From positions 1,302,001-1,366,000 of the forward strand of contig NZ_AP027364.1 of assembly GCF_030295975.1 (NCBI RefSeq): 64,000 nucleotides of DNA. Reading direction: 5' to 3'. The notes beneath the pieces are model-generated. The model was not told the origin of the DNA. It searched no databases and was given only the letters and a program-made list of their open reading frames with translations. Every line of letters starts with the position of its first letter. Positions within the stretch are counted from its first letter, which is position 1. Of the stretch, positions 47,781 to 59,276 are shown piece by piece. Origin of the DNA: Thalassotalea atypica. GTDB taxonomy: Bacteria; Pseudomonadota; Gammaproteobacteria; Enterobacterales; Alteromonadaceae. The translations under genes were made by a program, and so were the position numbers.

Positions 47781-48605
47781 ATGAAAACTATTAAAAACAT
47801 GTTTACCGGTGTGCTAATTGTGATGTTAAGCAACTCTGTTTTTGCCGCTAAGTTACCGTCAAATTGCCAAACCCAAGAGTGCGAAGAATACTTCCATCAA
47901 TTTAAATTGGCAGCTAAGCGAGGCCATCCACAAGCAATGGCGACGCTAGGTCAGTTTTATTACCATGCATATGGTACTGAAAAAAATGTGGGAGAGGCAT
48001 TAAGGTACTTTAAAAAAGCCTCTCGTATAGGAGGTGATAGTGCGGCTCAGCTTAAAGCGGGGCTTATTTACTTAAGTGAAGATGGCCATAAAGACATAGA
48101 CAAGGGGATTGATTACCTTAAGAAAGCAGCAAAAAAAGATTATAAAGCCGCTAACTTTGTTCTTGGTATGATTTATTTTGATGCTAAATATGGTCGTCAA
48201 GATTATGCTCTAGCTGATGAATACTTTGCTGACGCTTATCAACAGCGTTTTCCTGAAGTGGCTAAAGTGGCATTATACGTTCAGCAAGAAAATGAGATCT
48301 CGCCACAATCATTCCCTAAGTTAATGGCAGAGCTACAACAATCACCTTTGATGGCTTCAAGAGATGGTTCTATATCGTGGCCAAAAGATGAAATGGAAGT
48401 GATCACGGTGACTTCACCGCCACTAGAGACTGTGTTAAGAGAACAGTTAGTAACCTATAGACGCCCTGTAAAAACTACAGGAACACGCTTTACCGGTAAA
48501 TCCTGTGCTGAGCGGACTCAGTGTTATGCCTCTGATGGTGTTGAAGGTATGGCTGACTATACGTTTCTATTTGTAAACTATAATCGTGCAGCCTCTGGGC
48601 AGTAA
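47781..48605 (+). CDS. Secreted Sel1-repeat protein, paralogue 3
   Basis: This 274-aa protein is a more diverged member of the tandem family. It has a signal peptide ending VFA, an NCQTQECEEYFHQF cysteine pair, Sel1-like repeats (AMATLGQFYYHAYGTEKNVG, AAQLKAGLIYLSEDGHKDID) and the shared C-terminal domain, PPLETVLREQLVTYRRPVK then GTRFTGKSCAERTQC. The last about 25 residues differ from copies 1 and 2. It lacks the upstream 21-bp direct repeats of the others, so it may be controlled differently. Confidence 0.85.
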   Translation: MKTIKNMFTGVLIVMLSNSVFAAKLPSNCQTQECEEYFHQFKLAAKRGHPQAMATLGQFYYHAYGTEKNVGEALRYFKKASRIGGDSAAQLKAGLIYLSEDGHKDIDKGIDYLKKAAKKDYKAANFVLGMIYFDAKYGRQDYALADEYFADAYQQRFPEVAKVALYVQQENEISPQSFPKLMAELQQSPLMASRDGSISWPKDEMEVITVTSPPLETVLREQLVTYRRPVKTTGTRFTGKSCAERTQCYASDGVEGMADYTFLFVNYNRAASGQ

Positions 48606-48633
48606 AAATTCTTATATGTAAAAATATGATAAC

Positions 48634-48670
48634 AACGACTTAATAGACTCTTTATAATTAAGTCGTTTTT
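48634..48670 (+). terminator. Rho-independent terminator after Sel1 paralogue 3
   Basis: Perfect 10-bp stem AACGACTTAA/TTAAGTCGTT with a 14-nt loop and a T-run. Confidence 0.82.
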
Positions 48671-48671
48671 G

Positions 48672-50183
48672 TTAGATTTCTTTTTCAGTTGCCATAGGGC
48701 AACGAGCTAGCTCTGTGATTTCATCATCGTTATTTTCTTCAATAAGTTTTACGTCAAAGCCCCATAAATAGTGCAAGTGTTTGAGTACTTCCTGGCAGGA
48801 ATCCGCTAAAGGTGCTGCATTGTGCGGTGTATGTTTGAGCGTTAATGAGCGATCGCCGTTTATTTCTGCATGAGTAATTTGAATATTGGACTCAAGATTA
48901 CTGAGATTATATTGGTTTGATAATGCAGTACGAATATTTTGGTAACCACTTTCGTTATGTATAGCAGCTACTTCTAGATAGTTTTTATTGTGATCGTCGT
49001 GAATGTGAAACATTCTAAATTCGCGCATTAATTTTGGGGACAAAAACTGACTGATAAAACTCTCATCCTTAAAGTTCTCCATGGCAAAATGTATTGTATC
49101 TAGCCAATTTTTACCTGCGATTTCAGGAAACCATTTGATGTCTTCTTCCGTTGGATTTTCGCAAATTCTGCGAATATCGATAAACATATTAAAGCCTAAT
49201 GCATAGGGGTTTATACCTGAGTAATAAGGACTATTATAATCAGGCTGGGCAACGACGTTGGTGTGATTGTGCAAAAATTCGAGCATGAACTTATCGGTAA
49301 CTAGCCCTTCGTCGTACAAGTGATTTAAGATAGTGTAATGCCAAAAGCAGGCCCAGCCCTCATTCATGACTTGGGTTTGTTTTTGTGGATAGAAGTATTG
49401 AGAGATCTTTCGTACGATACGGACAATTTCTCGCTGCCATGGCTTTAATAACGGAGCATTCTTTTCTATAAAATAAAGTAAATTCTCTTGAGGCTCTATA
49501 GGAAACTTGATACTACCACTTGGCTCTTCTTTCTCTTTTGCCGGTAAGGTTCGCCATAATGAGTTAACTTGTGATTGAAGATAAGTTTCCCGTTCTTTTT
49601 GTCTTTTCAATTCTTCATCGAGGGATATTTTTTGAGGTCGTTTATAACGGTCAACCCCATGATTCATTAGTGCATGACAGGCATCTAGTGTTGTCTCTAC
49701 ATCGTTAATACCGTACTTATGCTCGCAATCGGCAATGTATTTTTTAGCAAATAGCAAGTAGTCGATTATTGAACCTGCATCAGTCCAGGATTTGAATAAA
49801 TAATTTCCTTTAAAAAATGAATTGTGACCGTAACATGCATGTGCCATAACAAGAGCTTGCATGGTCATGGTATTTTCTTCCATGAGATAGGAAATGCAGG
49901 GATCCGAATTTATCACTATTTCATAGGCTAAGCCCATTTGCCCGCGTTTGTATGTTTGCTCTGTTTGTATGAATTTTTTACCAAATGTCCAATGGTTGTA
50001 TCCAATAGGCATACCGACACTGGCATAGGCATCCATCATTTGCTCTGCGGTTATCACCTCTATTTGGTTTGTATATGTGTCTAGTCGATAATGCTGGGCA
50101 ACACGCGCAATTTCAGTTTGATATTGAGTAAGCTTTTTAAATGTCCAATCTGGACTATCATCAAGTGGCTTTGTCTGGTTCAT
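48672..50183 (-). CDS. ycgB: SpoVR family protein YcgB
   Basis: This 503-aa cytoplasmic protein matches SpoVR/YcgB (E. coli YcgB 510 aa). Visible blocks include DWTFKKLTQYQTEIARVAQH, IGYNHWTFGKKF, VMAHACYGHNSFFKGNYLF and MNEGWACFWHYTILNHLYDE. A longer open frame to 50348 exists, but it overlaps the upstream gene; ATG 50183 has a GAGG site 8 nt upstream and matches family length. It is the third gene of the yeaG-yeaH-ycgB unit, whose members act in starvation or sporulation-like stress responses in other bacteria. Biochemical function unknown. Confidence 0.93.
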   Translation of the reverse strand: MNQTKPLDDSPDWTFKKLTQYQTEIARVAQHYRLDTYTNQIEVITAEQMMDAYASVGMPIGYNHWTFGKKFIQTEQTYKRGQMGLAYEIVINSDPCISYLMEENTMTMQALVMAHACYGHNSFFKGNYLFKSWTDAGSIIDYLLFAKKYIADCEHKYGINDVETTLDACHALMNHGVDRYKRPQKISLDEELKRQKERETYLQSQVNSLWRTLPAKEKEEPSGSIKFPIEPQENLLYFIEKNAPLLKPWQREIVRIVRKISQYFYPQKQTQVMNEGWACFWHYTILNHLYDEGLVTDKFMLEFLHNHTNVVAQPDYNSPYYSGINPYALGFNMFIDIRRICENPTEEDIKWFPEIAGKNWLDTIHFAMENFKDESFISQFLSPKLMREFRMFHIHDDHNKNYLEVAAIHNESGYQNIRTALSNQYNLSNLESNIQITHAEINGDRSLTLKHTPHNAAPLADSCQEVLKHLHYLWGFDVKLIEENNDDEITELARCPMATEKEI

Positions 50184-50205
50184 TGGCTCGTCCTCACTTC
50201 TTTGA

Positions 50206-51483
50206 TTAGGCGGCGCTTTTGTCGTTCTTTTTGAAAAGCTCTCTAAACACAGGATAGATATCTTCGACACTCTTAATGTGTTGCATAGCAAAGTGACCAC
50301 AAGATTGAGCGACATCGAGGTATTGATTCCATAATGTTTGGTGAGCACGCTGAGTGATCTCTACATAGCTGAAATAGCGCGCTTTGGGCATAATTCTTTC
50401 CAACAGAAGTTTTTTGCATAATGGTGAGTCGTCAGCCCAGTTGTCTCCATCCGATGCCTGTGCGCCATAGATGTTCCAATCATTTGAACTGTATCTATCA
50501 TTCATGATTTTATACATGAGCTCTAAAGCGCTAGATGCAATTGTGCCCCCAGTTTCTTGAGAATAAAAAAATTCTTGCTCATCGACTTCCTTGGCTTGCG
50601 TATGATGACGAATATAGACTACGTCAATTTCCTTATAAGTACGCGTCAGAAATAGGTATAACAAGATATAAAATCGTTTCGCAATATCTTTAGTCGCTTG
50701 ATCCATTGAACCGGAAACATCCATCAGACAAAACATCACTGCTTTTGATGTAGGTACAGCTTCTTTGGAAAAGTTTCTGTAGCGCAAATCAAAAGTATCG
50801 ATAAAAGGCACTTTTTTAATTTTTTCCTTGAGCGCATCAATCTCAAGTTTTATCTGTTTAATTTCTTGAATATGGTCGAGGTTGTCTTGTTCTAGTTCTA
50901 GGAGTTCTCTTTCTTTTTCTTTCAATGCTTTGCGTTTGCTTGATGTCATTGCAATTCTGCGTGCAATGGAACCTTGTAGTGACTTAACAATATCAATATT
51001 GGCAGGCAAACCTTCTGCACAAAACCCACTGCGTACAGTTTTGTACTCAATCATTTTATCAAACTGAGTTTGCTCTAAATTAGGCAACTCTAGATTTTCA
51101 AATAGCAGGTCTAGGTATTCATCTTTCGAAATTGAAAAAACAAAATCTTCTTGGCCTTCTCCGCTGTTACTTGCATCACCTTGCCCAGTACCTTGGCCAG
51201 CCCCTTTTGGTGGTCGATTTATTTTATCACCTGTAGAAAACTGATCATTGCCAGGGTGAACACGATCTTTTATGCCGCCTTCTCCTTGGTGGAAGATCGG
51301 CTCGCTGAGGTCTTTGCGAGCAATAGAAATATTCTCGCCACTCTCAATATCGGTTACGCCGCGCTTATTAATAGCATCAGAAACAGACTTCTTAATTTGA
51401 TTCTTGTACCTTCTAATAAAGCGCTGACGATTAACCGTGCTTTTGTTTTTACTGTTTAGGCGTCGATCAATAAAATTTGCCAT
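50206..51483 (-). CDS. yeaH: DUF444 family protein YeaH
   Basis: This 425-aa protein matches the YeaH/YhbH family. It has the N-terminus [20 protein letters not shown], a Gly/Gln-rich linker ([13 protein letters not shown], about 91-103), a coiled-coil segment at about 180-225 and a von Willebrand A domain with the MIDAS motif LMDVSGSM (about 253-260). It lies 23 nt downstream of the kinase gene yeaG. In E. coli yeaGH is induced by nitrogen starvation and RpoS; the direct role of YeaH is not defined. Confidence 0.95.
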   Translation of the reverse strand: MANFIDRRLNSKNKSTVNRQRFIRRYKNQIKKSVSDAINKRGVTDIESGENISIARKDLSEPIFHQGEGGIKDRVHPGNDQFSTGDKINRPPKGAGQGTGQGDASNSGEGQEDFVFSISKDEYLDLLFENLELPNLEQTQFDKMIEYKTVRSGFCAEGLPANIDIVKSLQGSIARRIAMTSSKRKALKEKERELLELEQDNLDHIQEIKQIKLEIDALKEKIKKVPFIDTFDLRYRNFSKEAVPTSKAVMFCLMDVSGSMDQATKDIAKRFYILLYLFLTRTYKEIDVVYIRHHTQAKEVDEQEFFYSQETGGTIASSALELMYKIMNDRYSSNDWNIYGAQASDGDNWADDSPLCKKLLLERIMPKARYFSYVEITQRAHQTLWNQYLDVAQSCGHFAMQHIKSVEDIYPVFRELFKKNDKSAA

Positions 51484-51506
51484 AGGCTAATCTCCTTAAT
51501 ACAAGG

Positions 51507-53441
51507 TTAAGAAGATTTTCTGACGCGTAAATACCACTCTGATAAAAGCCGTACTTGTTTTTGGGTATACCCCTTGCTCATCATACGTTCAACAAAGTCA
51601 TCGTGTTTTTGCTGATCGTCCGTCGATGTTTTGGTATTAAAGGAAATGACCGGTAGCAAGTCTTCAGTATTGGAAAACATTTTTTTTTCAATTACCGTGC
51701 GTAATTTTTCATAGCTAGTCCAATTAGGGTTTTTCCCGTTGTTATTGGCTTTAGCGCGTAAGACAAAATTAACTATTTCATTTCTGAAATCTTTAGGGTT
51801 GCTGATGCCTGCGGGTTTCTCGATTTTTTCTAATTCGTTATTTAAGGCCTCTCGGTTAAATAATTGCCCAGTCTCTGCATCACGATACTCTTGATCTTGA
51901 ATCCAGAAATCTGCGTAGGTGACGTATCGATCGAAAATGTTCTGACCATACTCTGAGTAGGACTCTAAGTAGGCCGTTTGTATTTCTTTCCCAATAAACT
52001 CAATGTACTGCGGCGTTAAGTAGCCTTTAATAAACTCTAAATATCGTTCTTGTTGCTCACTTGGTAGCTGTTCTCTTTCTACCTGTTGCTCAAGTACATA
52101 GAAAAGGTGAACAGGATTTGCTGCAACTTCTAAATGGTCAAAATTAAAAACGCGAGATAATATTTTAAAAGCAAAACGTGTTGATAGCCCAGACATGCCT
52201 TCATCGATACCAGCATAGTCTCGATATTCTTGATAGGACTTGGCCTTAGGATCAGTATCTTTTAGGCTTTCGCCATCGTAAACGCGCATTTTCGAATAGA
52301 TGCTCGAGTTCTCAGGATCTTTCAGGCGTGATAAAACAGAAAACTGTGCCAGGGTTTCCAAGGTATCAGGCGCGCATTGGGCATTGCTAAGTTCACTGTG
52401 CTCTAACAGCTTTTTGTAAATTCTTACTTCTTCAGAAACACGCATACAATAAGGTACTTTGACGATATAGACTCGATCAAGAAACGCTTCATTATTTTTG
52501 TTGTTTCTAAACGTTTGCCACTCTGATTCGTTTGAGTGCGCTAAAATTATGCCGTTAAAAGGCAGTGCGGATAAGCCTTCGGTTGGGTTGTAATTGCCTT
52601 CTTGGGTGGCTGTAAGTAATGGGTGTAATACTTTAATCGGTGCCTTAAACATCTCAACAAACTCCATCATACCTTGATTAGCACGGCATAAGGCGCCAGA
52701 GTAACTATAAGCATCGGGATCATTTTGGGCAAAGTGCTCAAGTTGACGAATATCTACTTTACCTACGAGAGATGAAATATCTTGATTGTTGTCGTCTCCA
52801 GGCTCGGTCTTTGCAATGGCTATTTGATCAAGTACAGAAGGATATACTTTTACAACTTTAAACTGAGCGATGTCACCTTTAAATTCGTGCAAGCGCTTGG
52901 CAACCCAAGGCGAGATAATCGTATTCAAGTAGCGCGCAGGGATGTTGTACTCGTCTTGAAGTATTTTACCGTCAGAATTGGAGTCAAATAGACAAAAAGG
53001 GTGATCGTTGACAGGGCTTCGCTCACCATTTGCACATAGTACAAAGATAGGTTCATTCTGCATTAACGCTTTTAACTTCTCAGCCAGTGAGGATTTACCA
53101 CCACCAACAGGGCCTAATAGATACAAAATTTGTTTTTGTTCTTCTAGGCCTTGCGCGGCATGCTTCAAATAAGACACTATTTGTTCAATGGCTTCTTCCA
53201 TACCATAAAAATCTTTGAAAGCCGGATAACGAGCGATGACTCTGTTTGAGAAAATACGACTAAGGGCTGGGTCGTTCGAAGTGTCCACCATTTCCGGTTC
53301 ACCTATGGCATTTAATAGCCGTTCGGCAGCACTTACATAGGCATATTTATCTTCACGACAAATATTTAAGAACTCTTGCAGAGTAAACTCTTCTTGCTGT
53401 GCTTCATCATAACGAGATTGATAATGCTCAAAAATACTCAT
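51507..53441 (-). CDS. yeaG: PrkA family serine protein kinase YeaG
   Basis: This 644-aa protein matches PrkA/YeaG: MSIFEHYQSRYDEAQQEEFT at the start, an AAA+ domain with Walker A LLGPVGGGKSSLA (about 108-120) and the C-terminal PrkA kinase-like domain. Family blocks FEFVEMFKAPIKVLHPLL-type and ILAHSNESEWQTF are visible. It is reported as a Ser/Thr kinase or AAA+ protease-like protein in different bacteria. It leads a three-gene stress operon with yeaH and ycgB. The start ATG 53441 follows a GGGAGGCGA ribosome site. Confidence 0.95.
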   Translation of the reverse strand: MSIFEHYQSRYDEAQQEEFTLQEFLNICREDKYAYVSAAERLLNAIGEPEMVDTSNDPALSRIFSNRVIARYPAFKDFYGMEEAIEQIVSYLKHAAQGLEEQKQILYLLGPVGGGKSSLAEKLKALMQNEPIFVLCANGERSPVNDHPFCLFDSNSDGKILQDEYNIPARYLNTIISPWVAKRLHEFKGDIAQFKVVKVYPSVLDQIAIAKTEPGDDNNQDISSLVGKVDIRQLEHFAQNDPDAYSYSGALCRANQGMMEFVEMFKAPIKVLHPLLTATQEGNYNPTEGLSALPFNGIILAHSNESEWQTFRNNKNNEAFLDRVYIVKVPYCMRVSEEVRIYKKLLEHSELSNAQCAPDTLETLAQFSVLSRLKDPENSSIYSKMRVYDGESLKDTDPKAKSYQEYRDYAGIDEGMSGLSTRFAFKILSRVFNFDHLEVAANPVHLFYVLEQQVEREQLPSEQQERYLEFIKGYLTPQYIEFIGKEIQTAYLESYSEYGQNIFDRYVTYADFWIQDQEYRDAETGQLFNREALNNELEKIEKPAGISNPKDFRNEIVNFVLRAKANNNGKNPNWTSYEKLRTVIEKKMFSNTEDLLPVISFNTKTSTDDQQKHDDFVERMMSKGYTQKQVRLLSEWYLRVRKSS

Positions 53442-53620
53442 AATCGCCTCCCAGACAGAAAAGGATGTATTAATATAGACCGAGGAAATGCAATATCTAT
53501 TTATAAGCGTAGTAGTTTTTTCCTAAAGAGAGGAAAGTTTTTAGCAGAAAAAAGTGTAAATATTATCGTGCGAATTTAGCTGGAAATGTGTTTTTTTAAG
53601 GCGAGAGCTTTAAGAAGGCA

Positions 53621-53649
53621 AAAAAAAGTCAGTGAAGACACTGACTTTT
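53621..53649 (-). terminator. Rho-independent terminator of sodB
   Basis: Perfect 11-bp stem AAAAGTCAGTG/CACTGACTTTT with an AAGA loop; eight T on the minus strand; 19 bp past the sodB stop. Confidence 0.93.
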
Positions 53650-53667
53650 AGTATGCTCATTCATTAA

Positions 53668-54249
53668 TTATGCGAAGTTTGCTGAAGCAAATTCCCAGTT
53701 AATTAATGCCCAGAAACCTTCAAGGTAACTAGGACGTAGGTTGCGGTAATCAATGTAGTAAGCATGTTCCCATAAATCAACTGTCATTAGTGGTGTCACA
53801 CCTTCGTCAGTTAATGGTGTTGCTGCATTTGATGTATTTACAATTGCTAAACTGCCGTCAGCGTTTTGCACTAACCAAGTCCAGCTTGAACCGAAGTTGT
53901 TTACTGCACTGTTGTTGAATTGTGCTTTAAACTCATCAAATGACCCAAAACTTGCATTGATAGCGTCAGCTAGTGCGCCGGTTGGAGCACCACCGCCATT
54001 TGGGCTTAGGCTGTTCCAATAGAAAGTGTGGTTCCAGATTTGAGCTGCGTTGTTAAATACGCCGCCTTCTGAAGTTTTAACGATATCCTCTAAAGATTTA
54101 CCTTCGAAATCAGTACCTTCGATTAAACCGTTTAACTTTACAACGTATGTGTTGTGATGCTTGCCGTAGTGAAATGATAGCGTTTCTGCTGAAATGTGCG
54201 GCTCTAATGCGTCTTGTGCATAAGGTAATGCTGGTAATTCAATAGCCAT
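53668..54249 (-). CDS. sodB: Superoxide dismutase [Fe]
   Basis: This 193-aa cytoplasmic Fe-dependent superoxide dismutase has metal ligands in [31 protein letters not shown] and [20 protein letters not shown]. The [11 protein letters not shown] and FGSSWTWLV blocks favour iron over manganese. It lies divergent from the monothiol glutaredoxin grxD and near a peroxiredoxin, so three redox-defence genes are grouped. Confidence 0.97.
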   Translation of the reverse strand: MAIELPALPYAQDALEPHISAETLSFHYGKHHNTYVVKLNGLIEGTDFEGKSLEDIVKTSEGGVFNNAAQIWNHTFYWNSLSPNGGGAPTGALADAINASFGSFDEFKAQFNNSAVNNFGSSWTWLVQNADGSLAIVNTSNAATPLTDEGVTPLMTVDLWEHAYYIDYRNLRPSYLEGFWALINWEFASANFA

Positions 54250-54499
54250 TTATAGTCTCCAGGAACTTTTTGATTAGAAATATTTATTATTCAACAAACT
54301 TACATATTCTTAATTTAACTTAAAGAAATAGTTTGCTTTTATAAAAAACCGAGTAAAATACTCAAGTTTTCGAAGCCTTGCATAGTTTACCCAAATATTG
54401 GGGTAATACCATCACTTTGCAAGGTTTAAGTTATTATTTTTAGTTAAGTAAAATGCATTATAAGCATATGGTGCTTGTAGCATTTGCAAAGAGGTCGTC

Positions 54500-54838
54500 A
54501 TGGATACTATTGAGCGTATTAAAGAGCAAATCGCAGAAAATTCTATTTTGCTATATATGAAAGGTTCACCAAAGTTGCCAAGTTGTGGCTTTTCTTCACA
54601 AGCTTCACAAGCGTTAATGTCTTGTGGTGAAAAGTTTGCTTATGTAGATATCCTACAAAACCCTGACATTCGTGCCGAGCTGCCAAAGTATGCTGATTGG
54701 CCTACATTTCCACAACTATGGATTGACGGTGAACTAGTTGGTGGTTGTGACATTATCTTGGAAATGTACCAACAAGGTGAATTACAGACGTTAATTACCG
54801 AGTCTGCCGCCAAAGCAAGCACTGAAGAAAATTCATAG
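54500..54838 (+). CDS. grxD: Monothiol glutaredoxin GrxD (Grx4 family)
   Basis: This 112-aa protein has the CGFS active site (C29 in KLPSCGFSSQ) and the glutathione-binding blocks WPTFPQLWIDGELVGGCDI. Monothiol CGFS glutaredoxins carry or transfer [2Fe-2S] clusters with glutathione and BolA partners. It is close to sodB (divergent) and upstream of a peroxiredoxin with a separate leader. Confidence 0.97.
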   Translation: MDTIERIKEQIAENSILLYMKGSPKLPSCGFSSQASQALMSCGEKFAYVDILQNPDIRAELPKYADWPTFPQLWIDGELVGGCDIILEMYQQGELQTLITESAAKASTEENS

Positions 54839-54943
54839 TAATCTGTTGAATTTTTACAATACAGCACAATACTAGTGCTGTTGAATTAATTAATTAATGG
54901 TTAACGCTGTTAATTGTCACACTTTATAACATTGGAGAATAAC

Positions 54944-55549
54944 ATGAGTGTATTAGTCGGTCGTCCAGCTCCGGACTTCACTGCAGCAGCAGTTTTAGGT
55001 AGCGGTGAAATTGTAGATAGCTTCACACTTTCAGAAGCAATTAAAGGTAAAAAAGCAGTTGTATTTTTCTATCCATTAGATTTTACATTTGTATGTCCTT
55101 CTGAGTTACTTGCTTTTGATCATCGTATGGAAGAGTTCCAAAGCCGTGGCGTCGAAGTAATTGGTGTTTCTATTGACTCTCAGTTCTCTCATAATGCATG
55201 GCGTAACACGCCAGTAAATGAAGGTGGTATTGGCCCAGTTCAATACACTTTAGTTGCTGACGTTAAACATGAAATTTGTCAAGCTTACGACGTTGAGCAT
55301 CCTGAAGCAGGTGTTGCGTTCCGTGGTTCATTCTTAATTGATGAAGAAGGCAATGTTCGTCATCAAGTCGTTAATGATTTACCACTAGGCCGTAACGTTG
55401 ATGAAATGATTCGTATGGTTGATGCATTACAATTCCACCAAGAACACGGTGAAGTGTGTCCTGCTGGTTGGAACAAAGGTGACAAAGGTATGACTGCATC
55501 TCCAGAAGGTGTTGCATCTTACTTAGCGGATAACGCTGACGAATTATAA
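54944..55549 (+). CDS. Peroxiredoxin, typical 2-Cys (AhpC/Prx1 type)
   Basis: This 201-aa thiol peroxidase reduces H2O2 and organic peroxides. The peroxidatic cysteine is C51 in PLDFTFVCPSEL and the resolving cysteine is C172 in HGEVCPAGW. The GGIGP and C-terminal YLADNADEL (YF-like) region resembles eukaryote-type Prx1, which can be over-oxidised. I chose ATG 54944, with GGAGA 5 nt upstream, giving MSVLVGRPAPDF; an upstream in-frame start at 54914 has no ribosome site. Confidence 0.95.
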   Translation: MSVLVGRPAPDFTAAAVLGSGEIVDSFTLSEAIKGKKAVVFFYPLDFTFVCPSELLAFDHRMEEFQSRGVEVIGVSIDSQFSHNAWRNTPVNEGGIGPVQYTLVADVKHEICQAYDVEHPEAGVAFRGSFLIDEEGNVRHQVVNDLPLGRNVDEMIRMVDALQFHQEHGEVCPAGWNKGDKGMTASPEGVASYLADNADEL

Positions 55550-55577
55550 TTTATCCACAAAATAAATTAGTGTAAAT

Positions 55578-55607
55578 AAAAAAGCCAGTCAATGACTGGC
55601 TTTTTTT
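55578..55607. terminator. Bidirectional terminator between peroxiredoxin and rnt
   Basis: Perfect 13-bp stem AAAAAAGCCAGTC/GACTGGCTTTTTT with an AAT loop; T-runs on both strands; flanking genes converge. Confidence 0.95.
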
Positions 55608-55612
55608 ATACA

Positions 55613-56290
55613 TTATTTGGCTTCTTCAGCAATTAAAGGCCAACCACCTAAGCGCTGCCATTTATTGATAATTTTGCAAAACAATTCAGCCGTTTTCTCG
55701 GTATCATAAAGTGCGCTGTGAGCTTCACTGTTATTAAACTCAATTTCTGCTGCTTCACAAGCTTTAGCGAGCACGGTTTGACCGAAAGCAAGTCCGGATA
55801 AAGTAGTTGTGTCAAAGCTTACAAAGGGATGAAACGGACTGCGCTTTATATTGCAACGTTCAATGGCTGCATTTAAGAAACCTAAATCAAAGGCGGCGTT
55901 ATGAGCAACCATAACTGCGCGTTGACATCCTGCTGCTTTCATTTTTTTACGAATGAGCTTAAACATTTCTTTAAGTGCATCGCTTTCTTCTACTGCACCG
56001 CGCAATGGGTTTGTTGGGTCTATGCCGGTAAACTCTAATGCTGCGGGCTCAAGATTTGCGCCTTCAAAAGGCTCAATATTAAACCAAATCTTCTCATCAA
56101 TAGAAAATTCGCCACTTGCCTCATCCAGTTTTAACGTACAGGCCGCCATTTCTAAGAGGGCATCGGTTTTTGCATTAAAGCCTGCGGTTTCTACATCGAT
56201 TACTACAGGGAAATATCCTCTGAATCTTTGCGCCATTGGCGACTTTTCTTCTTTAGAGGTTACGGTAGTTTCTTTAGATACGTCTAACAT
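55613..56290 (-). CDS. rnt: Ribonuclease T
   Basis: This 225-aa DEDDh 3'-5' exoribonuclease trims tRNA and other stable RNA 3' ends. The catalytic motifs are [21 protein letters not shown] (Exo I, first 20 visible), [18 protein letters not shown] (Exo II) and [15 protein letters not shown] (Exo III). The N-terminus carries about 18 extra residues before [17 protein letters not shown]; an internal ATG at 56236 would give the usual E. coli-like size. It is divergent from motY, as in Vibrio. Confidence 0.95.
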   Translation of the reverse strand: MLDVSKETTVTSKEEKSPMAQRFRGYFPVVIDVETAGFNAKTDALLEMAACTLKLDEASGEFSIDEKIWFNIEPFEGANLEPAALEFTGIDPTNPLRGAVEESDALKEMFKLIRKKMKAAGCQRAVMVAHNAAFDLGFLNAAIERCNIKRSPFHPFVSFDTTTLSGLAFGQTVLAKACEAAEIEFNNSEAHSALYDTEKTAELFCKIINKWQRLGGWPLIAEEAK

Positions 56291-56404
56291 AAATGAACAA
56301 TGATATGAATAAAGCTATAATTTTTGTATTATCTCAGATATAGCAAGCAAACTCGACCTGAGTTTACTGAATTTGTTAAGAGCCCGCTTTTTTTTAATTA
56401 GTGG

Positions 56405-56431
56405 TAAAGTTTAACGTAGGACTGTCGATAC
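56405..56431 (+). promoter_or_regulatory. Sigma-28 (FliA) promoter of motY
   Basis: TAAAGTTT at 56405-56412 is a perfect -35. The spacer is exactly 11 nt, and GTCGATAC at 56424-56431 matches GCCGATAA at 6 of 8 bases. It lies 25 bp before the motY ATG, as expected for a late flagellar gene. Confidence 0.8.
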
Positions 56432-56455
56432 ATAGGGTGTAAGTTACTTTAAATA

Positions 56456-57331
56456 ATGAATGCTATGACAAAAACAATTTCACTATTTCTAGGGATAATT
56501 ATAGCCAGCCAAGCACAGGCAGGCATGCGCCAATATCAAGCGGATTTGGCTAGTTCCGAGTGGCAGCTGTCTCAAAACTCTCGTTTAAATTGCACTCTAT
56601 CGCATAACATTCCAAATTATGGTGAAGCTCGCTTTGCGAGTATAGCCAGTCGTTCAAACAATTTGATGTTTGAGTTGGATATGTTAAGGATGCCCGACAG
56701 CTATTCATTAGCCGAAGTACGTTCAGTTGCCCCTAGTTTTAGGCCAGGTATGAGTGATAGAACACTTGCAGACATGAAGTTGTTTAAACAATTCAACCCT
56801 AGCCTATCCAAGAAAGTTGCTTGGACTATGCTCAGTGAATTAGAGCAAGGCATGAATCCCACGTTTTATTATGATGATTGGTATAGCAATGCAGACAAAA
56901 TAGCTGTTGGATTGTCGACGGCCCGCTTTCAAGAAGCGTATCGAGAATTCGTTGGTTGTCTAGGGAATTTACTGAATTTTAGCTTTGAGGATATTTCCTA
57001 TACCGTACTTAATTTTGAATTTGGTGGCGATAAGTTCACTAAAGCTTCTTTGCGCCGTATGGCGATGATCAGTGAGTATTTAAGTTTAGATCCAGAACTG
57101 GAGCTTGTTCTAATTGATGCCTATTCTGATAGTTATGGTGGCCGTTGGACTAACCAAAAAACATCAGAGAAACGAGCAAATAAAATTCGAGAATATTTTG
57201 TTAAAAATGGCATTGATGCCAGTCGAATAGAAGCTAAAGGTTATGGTGAGAAAAGACACATAGCCTCTAATAACAGCGTAATTGGCCGCAGTAAAAACCG
57301 CCGTGTTGTGATCCAAATGGAAAAACCATAG
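56456..57331 (+). CDS. motY: Flagellar motor protein MotY (OmpA-family T-ring component)
   Basis: This 291-aa periplasmic protein has a signal peptide of about 22 residues ending AQA. The MotY N-terminal domain has MRQYQADLASSEWQLSQNS and two cysteines. The C-terminal OmpA-like peptidoglycan-binding domain contains IDAYSDSYGG, NQKTSEKRANKIREYF, GIDASRIEAKGYGE and RSKNRRVVIQ. In Vibrio, MotX and MotY form the T ring needed for the sodium-driven polar flagellum. This implies a Na+-driven motor here, with the rest of the flagellar genes elsewhere. A second ATG at 56465 is possible. Confidence 0.93.
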   Translation: MNAMTKTISLFLGIIIASQAQAGMRQYQADLASSEWQLSQNSRLNCTLSHNIPNYGEARFASIASRSNNLMFELDMLRMPDSYSLAEVRSVAPSFRPGMSDRTLADMKLFKQFNPSLSKKVAWTMLSELEQGMNPTFYYDDWYSNADKIAVGLSTARFQEAYREFVGCLGNLLNFSFEDISYTVLNFEFGGDKFTKASLRRMAMISEYLSLDPELELVLIDAYSDSYGGRWTNQKTSEKRANKIREYFVKNGIDASRIEAKGYGEKRHIASNNSVIGRSKNRRVVIQMEKP

Positions 57332-57364
57332 AAAAAAGAAATTGTATAATAGATATAACAGTTG

Positions 57365-57406
57365 AATAGGCGTGTAGATTGGGTTTAATCTACACGCCTA
57401 TTTTTT
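57365..57406 (+). terminator. Rho-independent terminator after motY
   Basis: Perfect 16-bp stem (57365-57380 with 57387-57402), a 6-nt loop and a T-run. Confidence 0.96.
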
Positions 57407-57431
57407 ATACATCAACAAAGTAGAGAGATAA

Positions 57432-59276
<1,845 letters not shown>

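Noticed and set aside
50184-50348. N-terminal extension of ycgB to 50348
   Set aside because: Overlaps the yeaH 3' end and is unlike the family; ATG 50183 has a ribosome site and gives normal length.
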